A stretch of DNA of 64,000 bases from Martelella limonii. GTDB taxonomy: Bacteria > Pseudomonadota > Alphaproteobacteria > Rhizobiales > Rhizobiaceae. The first letter of the stretch is position 1; each line of letters opens with the position of its first letter. Of this stretch, positions 33,782 through 42,308 are shown piece by piece. Made by a program: the position numbers and the translations under genes. The notes under the pieces were generated by a model. It did not search any database. It was given only the letters and a program-made list of their open reading frames with translations, and had not been told where the DNA came from. The stretch is taken from assembly GCF_013344475.1 (NCBI RefSeq), contig NZ_JABUOU010000003.1, positions 423,140 through 487,139 on the forward strand, given 5' to 3'.

Positions 33782-35086
33782 TCAAACCAGGACAGGGTGA
33801 ACGTGCATGTCTTCCGATCCGAAGAACTTGAGATAGCGCTCGACTTCCGCAGGATCGCCGGTGGCCTTCTGCGGATTGTCCGAAAGCTTCACTGCCGGAC
33901 GGCCATTGGCGTCGGAGACCTTGCAGACGATGGAGATCGGTTTCAGGGCGCCGACGCGATGCGGCGCGCAGCCGATGAAATCATTGGTGAGATTGGTGCC
34001 CCAGCCGAAGCTCATGCGCACCCTGCCCTCGAAATGCTTGTAGGTTTCGATGATCGCATCGACATCCAGCCCGTCGGAAAAGATCAGGATCTTTTCGCGC
34101 GGGTCGCGGCCCATCTTCTTCCACCAGTCGATGATCTTTTCGCCGCCCTCGATCGGCGGCGCGCTGTCGGGGCGGAAGCCGGTCCAGTCGGCGACCCATT
34201 CCGGCGCGTTGCGCAGAAAGGCGGCCGTGCCATAGGCATCCGGCAGCGCGATCAGCAGATTGCCGCCATAAAGCTTGTTCCAGTCCTGCATCACCTTGTA
34301 GGGCGCTGCGGCCAGTTGCTCGTCGGTCTCGGCGAGCGCTGCAGCTACCATCGGCAGTTCATGCGCATTGGTGCCGACGGCCTCCAGATCGGTATCCATG
34401 GCGAGCAGCACGTTGGACGTGCCGGTAAAGGCGGGGCCGATCCCTTCCTTCAGCGCTTCCACGCACCAGCGCTGCCACAGGAAGGAATGGCGGCGGCGGG
34501 TTCCGAAATCCGAAATCCGAAGGCCATCCAGCGCTGCAAGCCGCTCCACCTTCGACCACATCTTGGCCTTGGCGCGGGCATAGGTGACATCGAGCGTGAA
34601 CAGGCCGATGCCCTTCAGCGCGGCGCGCGAGCGCAATTCATTGATGATGCAGAGCGCCGGAATTTCCCACATCGTGGTTTCCATCCAGCGGCCGTGAAAC
34701 GCCAGATGAAACTGGCCGTCCTCGCGCGTCAACTCGTATTCGGGCAGGCGGAAATTGGCGAGCCAGGTCAGGAATTCAGGCTCGAAGATCTGGGAGCGGC
34801 CGTAAAAGCTGTTGCCCGCGAGCCAGATCATTTCCTTTTTCGTCAGCTTGATCTCGCGGGCGTGATCGAGCTGGGCCCGCAACTCGCCCTCGTCGATTTC
34901 GTCGGCAAGGCGGACGGACGTGGTGCGGTTGATGAGCGAGAACGTGGCGTTGACGTCGGGATAGAGCTTCCAGATCATCTGCAGCATCAGCAGCTTGTAG
35001 AAGTCGGTATCCAGAAGACTGCGGATGATCGGGTCGAGCTTCCAGCTATGATCATAGACCCGTGTGGCAATATCGGTCTTGGCCAT
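33782..35086 (-). CDS. pncB: Nicotinate phosphoribosyltransferase
   Basis: Makes nicotinate mononucleotide from nicotinate and PRPP, the entry of NAD salvage. The 434-residue protein opens with [17 protein letters not shown], has NRTTSVRL, the [15 protein letters not shown] region and the catalytic/phosphorylation-site histidine motif [12 protein letters not shown] (about residues 190-203) followed by [10 protein letters not shown]. Length and motifs fit PncB. Upstream and downstream genes do not suggest an NAD operon. Confidence 0.95.
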   Translation of the reverse strand: MAKTDIATRVYDHSWKLDPIIRSLLDTDFYKLLMLQMIWKLYPDVNATFSLINRTTSVRLADEIDEGELRAQLDHAREIKLTKKEMIWLAGNSFYGRSQIFEPEFLTWLANFRLPEYELTREDGQFHLAFHGRWMETTMWEIPALCIINELRSRAALKGIGLFTLDVTYARAKAKMWSKVERLAALDGLRISDFGTRRRHSFLWQRWCVEALKEGIGPAFTGTSNVLLAMDTDLEAVGTNAHELPMVAAALAETDEQLAAAPYKVMQDWNKLYGGNLLIALPDAYGTAAFLRNAPEWVADWTGFRPDSAPPIEGGEKIIDWWKKMGRDPREKILIFSDGLDVDAIIETYKHFEGRVRMSFGWGTNLTNDFIGCAPHRVGALKPISIVCKVSDANGRPAVKLSDNPQKATGDPAEVERYLKFFGSEDMHVHPVLV

Positions 35087-35216
35087 CGCCTCCCCGCTCC
35101 TTCAGGCGCCGTTCCAAAAGGGCCATGGGCCCGCTGGGCCCATGACTTAGCGCCTAAATCCTTCAAGATAAAGAGCGCGACGATGGTTTTGCTCTAAACG
35201 AGTTTAACGGCGGCCA

Positions 35217-35447
35217 TCACTGGGCGGCTGGCGCCGTCTGCTCGGCGTCCTCGGTCACCGTTTCGACAGCCGGGTTCCCCCCCTGCGGCGCGAACATTTC
35301 CATCACAAACCAGACGGCGCCAGCCAGCACCAGCGCAGCAATCAGCACATAGATCACGCTCCGGCCTTTTTCGGACTGGCGGGCCTCGGTCGGCGTCACT
35401 TCCGGACGGTTGCCGCTCTTCGGTCCGCTTTTATTGTTGTCCATCAT
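35217..35447 (-). CDS. Small single-span membrane protein, unrecognised
   Basis: A 76-residue protein with a polar N-terminus rich in Lys, Gly and Pro, one membrane helix (about residues 31-50, VIYVLIAALVLAGAVWFVM) and an acidic, Gln/Ala-rich C-terminus. ATGATG offers two adjacent starts (35447 and 35444) after GGAGTAAG. It lies 3 bases beyond the stop of another small membrane protein, so the two form an operon. No family recognised. Confidence 0.65.
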   Translation of the reverse strand: MMDNNKSGPKSGNRPEVTPTEARQSEKGRSVIYVLIAALVLAGAVWFVMEMFAPQGGNPAVETVTEDAEQTAPAAQ

Positions 35448-35450
35448 ATC

Positions 35451-35672
35451 TTACTCCGGTCTCGGCGTGTCGAAGAGCCATTCCGCGCCGCCCCATATCA
35501 GAACGACAGCCACCATGATGCCGATCATGATCAAGATGACGTGCTGGGCCCGGTTGAGGTGGCGGCCTTCCGTCGGCGGCACACCGGTGTCGTCTTCCGC
35601 GTTCTGCGGGTAGTCCTTCTCGCCCGGATATTTCACGGGGCGGACTTCCTTTGGATCGAAATGCGTTGCCAT
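35451..35672 (-). CDS. Small single-span membrane protein, unrecognised
   Basis: A 73-residue protein with a charged N-terminal half (HFDPKEVRPVKYPGEKDYPQ) and a membrane helix at about residues 44-62 (VILIMIGIMVAVVLIWGGAEW). Start at 35672 is favoured because GGAGGG lies 5 bases before it; the ATG at 35684 is the alternative. It is divergent from preT and is followed by a second small membrane gene 3 bases later. No family recognised. Confidence 0.65.
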   Translation of the reverse strand: MATHFDPKEVRPVKYPGEKDYPQNAEDDTGVPPTEGRHLNRAQHVILIMIGIMVAVVLIWGGAEWLFDTPRPE

Positions 35673-35827
35673 ATTGCCCTCCATGCCCGCACATGTGCGG
35701 GGAATGCTTGAAGGACGGAACGTCCCGGAAGGATGCTTTGTTCCGTCAGCAAAAAGCCGGGGAGCCCAGCGGCCGGTGGCAGGCAGAGCGGAATGACAGT
35801 CATTTCCTCCTGGCCGCGCGTCAAAAT

Positions 35828-35843
35828 TTTACCGTTTGATAAA
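35828..35843. promoter_or_regulatory. Candidate RutR-type operator upstream of preT
   Basis: TTTACCGTTTGATAAA is an imperfect palindrome (TTTAyC/GrTAAA) 55 bases before preT. It matches about 10 of 14 fixed positions of the E. coli RutR site TTGACCA-NN-TGGTCAA and resembles the palindrome at 42252. Binding is inferred. Confidence 0.4.
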
Positions 35844-35898
35844 TTTTTATTTTCGCAGTAGCATTTTCGACAATAACCTAAAAATGGGGAACATTGTT

Positions 35899-37260
35899 AT
35901 GCGAGACTTGAATCCTGCCCTGAAGGGCCGGCGCCTTGCGCCTGACGACTATCATCGCAATTTTTCGGATCTGCACCCGCCGCTCGACAGGCACGAGGCT
36001 GCAGTCGAGGCCGACCGCTGTTACTTCTGCTACGACGCACCCTGCATGACGGCCTGTCCGACGGCCATCGACATTCCGCTGTTCATCCGCCAGATCGCAA
36101 CCGACAATCCGATCGGCGCGGCCAAGACGATCCTCAACCAGAACATCTTCGGCGGCATGTGCGCCCGGGTCTGTCCCACCGAAACGCTGTGCGAGGAAGC
36201 CTGCGTGCGCAACACGGCGGAGGAAAAGCCGGTCGAGATCGGCCTTCTGCAGCGTTACGCCACCGATGCGGCGATGGCCGAAAACAGGCAGTTCTATACC
36301 CGCGCGCATGAGACCGGAAAGCGCGTCGCGGTGGTCGGCGCCGGGCCAGCGGGCCTTGCCTGCGCCCATCGCCTGGCCATGGCCGGCCATGACGTGATCG
36401 TGCTCGAGGCCAAGGAAAAGGCCGGCGGCCTCAATGAATTCGGCCTCGCCGCCTACAAGACCGTCGACGATTTCGCGCAGAGGGAAATCGAATATCTGCT
36501 CCAGATCGGCGGCATCGAGATCCGCGGCGGGCAGATGCTCGGCCGCGATTTCACGCTCGGGGAACTGCGCCGCGATTATGATGCCGTGTTCCTCGCCATC
36601 GGCCTTGGCAGCGTCAATGCGCTCGAGGTGCAGGGCGAGGACATTGCCGGCTGCGAAAACGCCGTCGATTTCATCGAGGCGCTGCGCCAGGCCGACGACA
36701 TTGCCGACATCACCGTCGGCAGCCACGTGGTCGTCATCGGCGGCGGCATGACCGCGATCGACGCTGCGGTGCAGGCAAAGCTTCTCGGCGCGGACGAAGT
36801 GACGCTCTGTTACCGCCGCGGCGCAGACGCCATGGGCGCTTCCAAATTCGAGCAGGAGCTTGCCGCCTCGCGCGGCGTGTTCATCCGCCATTATCTGGCG
36901 CCGAAGGAAATCCTCGGCGAGAATGGTTCGGTCACGGGCGTGCTGTTCGAGCATACCGCGATGAAGGACGGCATGCTGGTTGCGACCGGCGAGACGGGCG
37001 TGATTGCCGCCGACCATGTATTGAAGGCGATCGGCCAGACCTTCGTCAGCGATCATCTTGAAGACCTGAAACTCCGGAACGGCCGGATTGCCGTCGATGC
37101 CGAGGGTCGGACCTCGCTTCCCGATGTCTGGGCCGGCGGCGACTGCGTGAAGAAGGGCGAGGACCTGACGGTCACCTCCGTTGCCCAAGGGCGCGATGCC
37201 GCGATTTCCATCAATCATGTTCTCGCCGGCGAAGCGCCGCTTGAAACCGCTGTGGCCTGA
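35899..37260 (+). CDS. preT: NAD-dependent dihydropyrimidine dehydrogenase, PreT subunit
   Basis: Electron-transfer subunit of the enzyme that interconverts uracil or thymine and the 5,6-dihydro form. The 453-residue protein has an N-terminal iron-sulfur domain (CYFCYDAPCMTACPTAIDIP, then CARVCPTETLCEEAC), an FAD Rossmann motif VVGAGPAGLACAHRLA and a NAD(P)H motif VVIGGGMTAIDAA, the GltD-like order. Start at 35899 (MRDLNPALKG) has GGGGA at the right distance; ATGs at 35884 and upstream do not. preA follows after 12 bases. Confidence 0.93.
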   Translation: MRDLNPALKGRRLAPDDYHRNFSDLHPPLDRHEAAVEADRCYFCYDAPCMTACPTAIDIPLFIRQIATDNPIGAAKTILNQNIFGGMCARVCPTETLCEEACVRNTAEEKPVEIGLLQRYATDAAMAENRQFYTRAHETGKRVAVVGAGPAGLACAHRLAMAGHDVIVLEAKEKAGGLNEFGLAAYKTVDDFAQREIEYLLQIGGIEIRGGQMLGRDFTLGELRRDYDAVFLAIGLGSVNALEVQGEDIAGCENAVDFIEALRQADDIADITVGSHVVVIGGGMTAIDAAVQAKLLGADEVTLCYRRGADAMGASKFEQELAASRGVFIRHYLAPKEILGENGSVTGVLFEHTAMKDGMLVATGETGVIAADHVLKAIGQTFVSDHLEDLKLRNGRIAVDAEGRTSLPDVWAGGDCVKKGEDLTVTSVAQGRDAAISINHVLAGEAPLETAVA

Positions 37261-37272
37261 GGAGACAAGACA

Positions 37273-38586
37273 ATGGCTGATCTCAGAAACGATTTCGTCG
37301 GTATCAAGTCGCCCAACCCGTTCTGGCTCGCCTCCGCGCCGCCGACGGACAAGGCCTACAATGTCGAGCGCGCCTTCCGCGAGGGCTGGGGCGGCGTGGT
37401 GTGGAAGACGCTCGGCGAGGAAGGCCCGCCGGTCGTCAACGTCAACGGCCCGCGCTACGGCGCGATCTGGGGCGCGGACCGCAGGCTTCTCGGCCTCAAC
37501 AATATCGAGCTCATCACCGACCGCGACCTCTATCTCAATCTCCGCGAGATCAAGGAAGTGAAGATGCGCTGGCCGGACCGCGCCATCGTGGTCTCGATCA
37601 TGGTCCCTTGCGAGGAGGAAAGCTGGAAGGCGATCCTGCCGCTGGTGGAGGAAACCGGCGCGGACGGCATCGAGCTCAATTTCGGCTGTCCCCATGGCAT
37701 GTCCGAGCGCGGCATGGGTGCCGCCGTCGGCCAGGTGCCGGAATATGTCGAGATGGTGGTGCGCTGGTGCAAGCAATATACCCGCATGCCGGTGATCACC
37801 AAGCTGACGCCGAACATCACCGATATCCGTCATTCAGCGCGCGCCGCCCACAAAGGCGGCACCGATGCCGTGTCGCTGATCAACACCATCAACTCGATCG
37901 TCTCCGTCGACCTCGACAATTTCGCGCCGAACCCCACGGTCGGCGGCAAGGGCACCCATGGCGGCTATTGCGGCCCGGCGGTGAAGCCGATCGCGCTCAA
38001 CATGGTGGCCGAGATCGCCCGCGATCCCGAGACCGCCGGCCTGCCGATCTCCGGCATCGGCGGCGTGACGACATGGCGGGATGCCGCCGAATTCATGGTG
38101 CTCGGCGCTGGCAATGTGCAGGTCTGCACCGCGGCGATGACCTATGGCTTCAAGATCGTCAAGGAGATGATCTCCGGGCTTTCGGCCTATATGGACGCAA
38201 AGGGTTTCCGCACGCTCGACGAACTCTCCGGCCGCGCCGTGCCGAACGTTACCGACTGGCAGTATCTCAACCTCAACCACATCACCAAGGCACGGATCGA
38301 CCAGGATTCCTGCATCAAGTGCGGCCGCTGTCACATCGCCTGCGAGGACACCTCGCACCAGGCGATCACCGCGATGGTCGATGGCGAACGGCACTTCATG
38401 GTGAAGGAAGAGGACTGCGTCGGCTGCAATCTCTGCGTCAATGTCTGTCCGGTCGAGGATTGCATCGACATGGTGACGCTGGCGGCGGGAGCGCGGGATG
38501 ACCGCACCGGTGAGACGGTGTCTGCGGAATACGCAAACTGGACCACCCATCCCAACAATCCGATGGCGATCAAGGCTGCCGAGTAA
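37273..38586 (+). CDS. preA: NAD-dependent dihydropyrimidine dehydrogenase, PreA subunit
   Basis: Catalytic FMN subunit. The 437-residue protein has a dihydroorotate-dehydrogenase-like barrel: NPFWLASAPPTDK at the N-terminus, ELNFGCPHGM, KLTPNITDI, and GGKGTHGGYCGPAVKPIAL, then SGIGGVTTW for phosphate binding. The C-terminus carries two 4Fe-4S motifs (CIKCGRCHIAC from about residue 347; CVGCNLCVNVCP from about 382). It forms a heteromer with PreT and starts the reductive pyrimidine pathway. GGAGAC precedes the start. Confidence 0.95.
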   Translation: MADLRNDFVGIKSPNPFWLASAPPTDKAYNVERAFREGWGGVVWKTLGEEGPPVVNVNGPRYGAIWGADRRLLGLNNIELITDRDLYLNLREIKEVKMRWPDRAIVVSIMVPCEEESWKAILPLVEETGADGIELNFGCPHGMSERGMGAAVGQVPEYVEMVVRWCKQYTRMPVITKLTPNITDIRHSARAAHKGGTDAVSLINTINSIVSVDLDNFAPNPTVGGKGTHGGYCGPAVKPIALNMVAEIARDPETAGLPISGIGGVTTWRDAAEFMVLGAGNVQVCTAAMTYGFKIVKEMISGLSAYMDAKGFRTLDELSGRAVPNVTDWQYLNLNHITKARIDQDSCIKCGRCHIACEDTSHQAITAMVDGERHFMVKEEDCVGCNLCVNVCPVEDCIDMVTLAAGARDDRTGETVSAEYANWTTHPNNPMAIKAAE

Positions 38587-38604
38587 GCCTTGATCCACGC
38601 AAAT

Positions 38605-38645
38605 AAAGGGCCGCGGAACAAGCATTTTCCGCGGCCCTTTCTTTT
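38605..38645 (+). terminator. Intrinsic terminator after preA
   Basis: AAAGGGCCGCGGAA, 8-base loop, TTCCGCGGCCCTTT, then CTTTTT: a perfect 14-base-pair stem and T-run. preTA is therefore its own transcription unit. Confidence 0.95.
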
Positions 38646-38792
38646 TAAGCTTAGTTTAAATAAGTAAATATTAATGCAATAAATATTTTCCTATGAATAT
38701 TTCCGTTTGTTGCTATGTTTGACGTGATTATACACTGTTGATCCGGATCATTGCTGCCAGAATTGCAGATGATGATCGACGGACGGAACGGC

Positions 38793-41471
38793 ATGGCACA
38801 ACCGGCGACATTATCCAGACGCAGAACATGGGGCCTTATCCCGAGCGACATTCTTGCCGTCGTGGTGACGGTACTGGTCCTTGCGTCGATGTTCTTCGCC
38901 AATCGCGAGATGGACCGCAACTTCACGGCCAATCTGCGCCTCCAGACGGCCGAAAAGATAGCGCTTTCCAGCGCCGAGGTGCTGGGTGGGATCCGCGAAA
39001 ACCTGAAGCTCGTCGAAGGACTTGGCCTGACCGTTGCGCTGGAGCCGGAGATTTCGTCGAAAAGGTTTGAAAACCTGTCGCGCAAGCTTCTGAGCCAGGA
39101 TTCCGCGCTCGACAGCCTTGCCCTTTCGCGCGACATGACCATCGAGATGGTGTTCCCCTTCGCCGAAAACCGCGAGGCGATCGGCCTCAACTATCAGGAT
39201 CGGCCGGACCAGATGGCCGCCATCCGCAAGGCGCTTTTGACCCGCGAACCGGTGGTCGATGGTCCGATCCCGCTGGTGCAGGGCGGCTCGGCGCTGATGG
39301 TCTACTATCCCCTCCATGACGGTCCGGACAATGATGTCTGGGGAATACTGAGCTCACTTGTCGATCTTGAGCGCCTGTTTTCCGCCGATACCGTCACCCA
39401 CGTCCACCCCTCGCTCGAGTTTGCGGTGAGCAAGGATGATGTGTCGGGAAGACCGGACCGGATCCTGTTCGGCAATCCCGACGTGTTCGACAAGGATCCC
39501 GTCACGCAGCCCGTCGAGCTTGCCAATTCGCAATGGACGGTCGCCGCCGTGCCGCGCGCCGGCTGGAACGAGCCGCTGGAACAGCGCCTGTCGCGCCGCG
39601 CGCTCATCGATTCCATCGGCATTCTCATCATCGCCTCGATGGTGGGCATTGCCAAGCTGATGCGCGAGCGCAACCGCAACATTGCGGCGCTCAGACTGCG
39701 CGAGACGGAACTTCAGGGTCTGTCACAACGCATGCAGTTCGCGCTCCAGGCATCCCGCATCGGCGTCTGGGAAATGGATGTGGAAACCGGAAAGGCAATC
39801 TGGGACGAGCGGATGTACGCGCTCTACGGCGAAAGCCCACGGAGCGAGAAGAACGGCGTCGAGATCTGGTCCGAGCGCCTGCATCCGGAAGACCGCCAGC
39901 TCGAATTCGAGCGGCTGGAGCAGTTTCTGGCGACCGAGCAGAATTTCCGCAGCGATTTCCGCATCGTTCTCGACGGAGGCGAGATCCGTCACCTTCAGGT
40001 CTTCGGCGGCTTCTACCGCGATCTCGACAACCACCCCCATGTCGTCGGCGTCAACTGGGACATTACCGAGGACATCCGCCTGCAGGACGAACTCGTGCAT
40101 GCCAATGCCGAGGCGCAGCAGAAGAACCGCGAACTCGAGCGTGCCCAGGAGGTGCTGCGCCACAATGCGCTGCATGACGGGCTGACGGGCCTTGCCAACC
40201 GCAGCTATCTCGAAAACGCGTTCGTGAAGGGCGACGAGAAAACCTCCGTCTATCCGCCCTATGCGGTGCTCCACATCGATCTCGACAGGTTCAAGGACAT
40301 CAACGACACGCTCGGCCATGGCGCGGGCGACGCGATGCTACGCCATGCCGCCAACATGCTGCGCACGATCGCAACCACGCGGGAATTCATCGCCCGCATC
40401 GGCGGAGACGAGTTTGCGCTCGTGACCCACTGGCGCGGCGATGCCGAAAAGCTGTCGCATCTCGCGCAGGATATCATCCGCGCCTTCGGCAAGCCGTTGC
40501 AATATGGCGAGCATCGGGTGAGGGTCTCGGCAAGCGTCGGCATTGCCTGGATGGATGACGAGACGACCTCGATGCGCGAAGTGCTGGTGAACGCGGCGAT
40601 CGCGCTCTACGAGGCCAAGCAGATGGGCCGCAGCCAGGCGGTGATCTTCGACAGCACACTGCGCAAGATCGCGATCACCAACAAGAAGGTCGCCGACGAA
40701 TTGCTGGTGGCGCTGGAAGACGACCAGTTTCAGGTGTTCTACCAGCCCCAGATTTCCGCCCGCACGCTGGAGATCGAAGGCGTCGAGGCGCTGGTGCGCT
40801 GGCGCCATCCGGAACGCGGCATGCTCGCCCCCGCCCACTTCATCACCACGGCGGAAACCACGGGCTCGATCGCGCGCATCGATGCGGTGGTGCTGAAAAA
40901 GGCCGCCCTGCAGCACCGGCGCTGGCAGGAGAAGGGCCTCCACCTGCCGCATGTCTCGGTCAATATCTCGGCCCAGCGCCTCACCGATCCGGGGCTTCTG
41001 GAAAGCATCCGCGCGATCGCGCCGGCGCCTGGAACGCTGTGCCTCGAACTTCTGGAATCGATTTCCTTCGACGATCAGGGCGCCAACCTCGAAACAAGCG
41101 TGGCCGCGATCAAGGCACTCGGCGTCGATGTCGAGATCGACGATTTCGGCACCGGCTATGCCTCGATCCTCAGCCTGCTCTCGCTGGAGCCGAAACGCCT
41201 GAAGATCGATCGGCAGCTGGTGTTTCCGATCACCACCGGCCCGAGCCAGCGCCGGCTGATCGCCTCGATCGTGGAGATCGGCCAGGCGCTCGGGATCGAG
41301 GTGATTGCGGAAGGGGTCGAGACGCTGGAACATGCGCGGATCCTGCGCGAACTCGGCGTCGACACCTTCCAGGGCTATTTCTTCGCGCCGCCGCTCGACA
41401 GCGCAGCGTTCGAGCGCTTTGCCCGCGAGCGCCGCTGGGTGGCGTCGTTCCTGGAAAAGGACGTGCTTTAA
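38793..41471 (+). CDS. CHASE-PAS-GGDEF-EAL c-di-GMP signalling protein
   Basis: An 892-residue inner-membrane protein. One span at about 15-40 and another near 275-292 flank an extracytoplasmic sensor region of CHASE type. A PAS domain (about 315-430) follows, with QASRIGVWEMDV and WDITEDI. The GGDEF domain (about 460-620) keeps ARIGGDEFALV; the inhibitory I-site reads TTRE, not RxxD. The EAL domain (about 640-885) keeps EALVRW, NISAQR, ELLES, IDDFGTGYAS and EGVE, so both catalytic activities look possible. Start 38793 follows GGAAC; ATG 38769 and a TTG upstream are alternatives. It lies after an AT-rich leader and ends convergent with rutR, sharing TTAA. Confidence 0.88.
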   Translation: MAQPATLSRRRTWGLIPSDILAVVVTVLVLASMFFANREMDRNFTANLRLQTAEKIALSSAEVLGGIRENLKLVEGLGLTVALEPEISSKRFENLSRKLLSQDSALDSLALSRDMTIEMVFPFAENREAIGLNYQDRPDQMAAIRKALLTREPVVDGPIPLVQGGSALMVYYPLHDGPDNDVWGILSSLVDLERLFSADTVTHVHPSLEFAVSKDDVSGRPDRILFGNPDVFDKDPVTQPVELANSQWTVAAVPRAGWNEPLEQRLSRRALIDSIGILIIASMVGIAKLMRERNRNIAALRLRETELQGLSQRMQFALQASRIGVWEMDVETGKAIWDERMYALYGESPRSEKNGVEIWSERLHPEDRQLEFERLEQFLATEQNFRSDFRIVLDGGEIRHLQVFGGFYRDLDNHPHVVGVNWDITEDIRLQDELVHANAEAQQKNRELERAQEVLRHNALHDGLTGLANRSYLENAFVKGDEKTSVYPPYAVLHIDLDRFKDINDTLGHGAGDAMLRHAANMLRTIATTREFIARIGGDEFALVTHWRGDAEKLSHLAQDIIRAFGKPLQYGEHRVRVSASVGIAWMDDETTSMREVLVNAAIALYEAKQMGRSQAVIFDSTLRKIAITNKKVADELLVALEDDQFQVFYQPQISARTLEIEGVEALVRWRHPERGMLAPAHFITTAETTGSIARIDAVVLKKAALQHRRWQEKGLHLPHVSVNISAQRLTDPGLLESIRAIAPAPGTLCLELLESISFDDQGANLETSVAAIKALGVDVEIDDFGTGYASILSLLSLEPKRLKIDRQLVFPITTGPSQRRLIASIVEIGQALGIEVIAEGVETLEHARILRELGVDTFQGYFFAPPLDSAAFERFARERRWVASFLEKDVL

Positions 41472-42103
41472 CGCACGATCAGGCCGTTGACGAACAGGGT
41501 TTCGAGATAGCGCGCCGCATCCTCGAAGCGGCCCTCGCCCGAAAGCCCCTCGCCCAGCACCGCGCGCACCTGGACATCGAAGTCGGCATAATGCTGGGTG
41601 GTGGCCCAGATCGAGAAGATCAGATGATAGGGATCGACCTTGCGCAGCCGGCCCGCCCGCTGCCAGGCGCGGATCACCTTTGCCTTCTCGTCGACGAGGT
41701 CCTTCAACTCGCCCTTCAGGAAGGTCTCGGTATTGGGGGCGCCCTGTATCACCTCGTTTGCAAACAGCCGGCTTTCGCGCGGAAAGTCGCGCGCCATCTC
41801 CAGCTTGCGGCGGATATAGGACCTGATCTCGGTTTCCGGATCATTGTCGGCATCGAAGACCCGCAGCGGATCGAGCCAGATATCCATGACGCTTTCGATC
41901 AGCGCCGAAAACATCGCTTCCTTCGAGCGGAAATAATAGAGCACGTTCGGCTTCGACATGCCGGCGGCGTCTGCAATCTGATCCACCGTCGCGCCCCGGA
42001 AGCCACTTGCGGAAAACACATCGAGAGCGGCCTCGAGTATCTGCTCCTCCTTCGCTTCCTGAATGCGCGTGCGCCTTTGCGTGCGTGCCGCCCGTGCCGT
42101 CAT
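41468..42103 (-). CDS. rutR: TetR-family pyrimidine regulator, RutR-like
   Basis: A 211-residue TetR-family repressor or activator. The N-terminal helix-turn-helix (about residues 15-65; ILEAALDVFSASGFRGATV, then IADAAGMSKPNVLYYFRSKE) and the RutR-type C-terminal domain (FSIWATTQHYADFDVQVRAVLG) are recognisable; RutR binds uracil or thymine. Start at 42103 follows GAGGGTGG. It is divergent from the N-carbamoyl amidohydrolase gene with a palindrome between. Its stop codon overlaps that of the convergent GGDEF-EAL gene by 4 bases. Confidence 0.88.
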   Translation of the reverse strand: MTARAARTQRRTRIQEAKEEQILEAALDVFSASGFRGATVDQIADAAGMSKPNVLYYFRSKEAMFSALIESVMDIWLDPLRVFDADNDPETEIRSYIRRKLEMARDFPRESRLFANEVIQGAPNTETFLKGELKDLVDEKAKVIRAWQRAGRLRKVDPYHLIFSIWATTQHYADFDVQVRAVLGEGLSGEGRFEDAARYLETLFVNGLIVR

Positions 42104-42251
42104 TTCCACCCTCGTTCCTCTCGTTTGCCGGAGCATTCCATAGACTGTTTATGCCTAAAATCAAATCATGCCGAAAGCTTGAGCAAATTCATGCAAAAAT
42201 GCAGCTGAATCTCATTTTGATCCCTTGAGCCCGGCGATGGAAGCTGTAAAG

Positions 42252-42267
42252 TTTACCAACCGGTCAA
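42252..42267. promoter_or_regulatory. Candidate RutR operator between rutR and the amidohydrolase gene
   Basis: TTTACCAACCGGTCAA matches 12 of 14 fixed positions of the known E. coli RutR site TTGACCA-NN-TGGTCAA. It sits in the 205-base divergent gap, 42 bases before the amidohydrolase start, so it can control both genes. Related to the site at 35828. Confidence 0.6.
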
Positions 42268-42308
42268 AAACACGAGAGACGCCGAAACGGCGCAACAGGG
42301 GAACAGCA

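Noticed and set aside
35878..37833. Minus-strand open frame of 651 codons opposite preT and preA
   Set aside because: Antisense of two firmly identified genes; no independent support.
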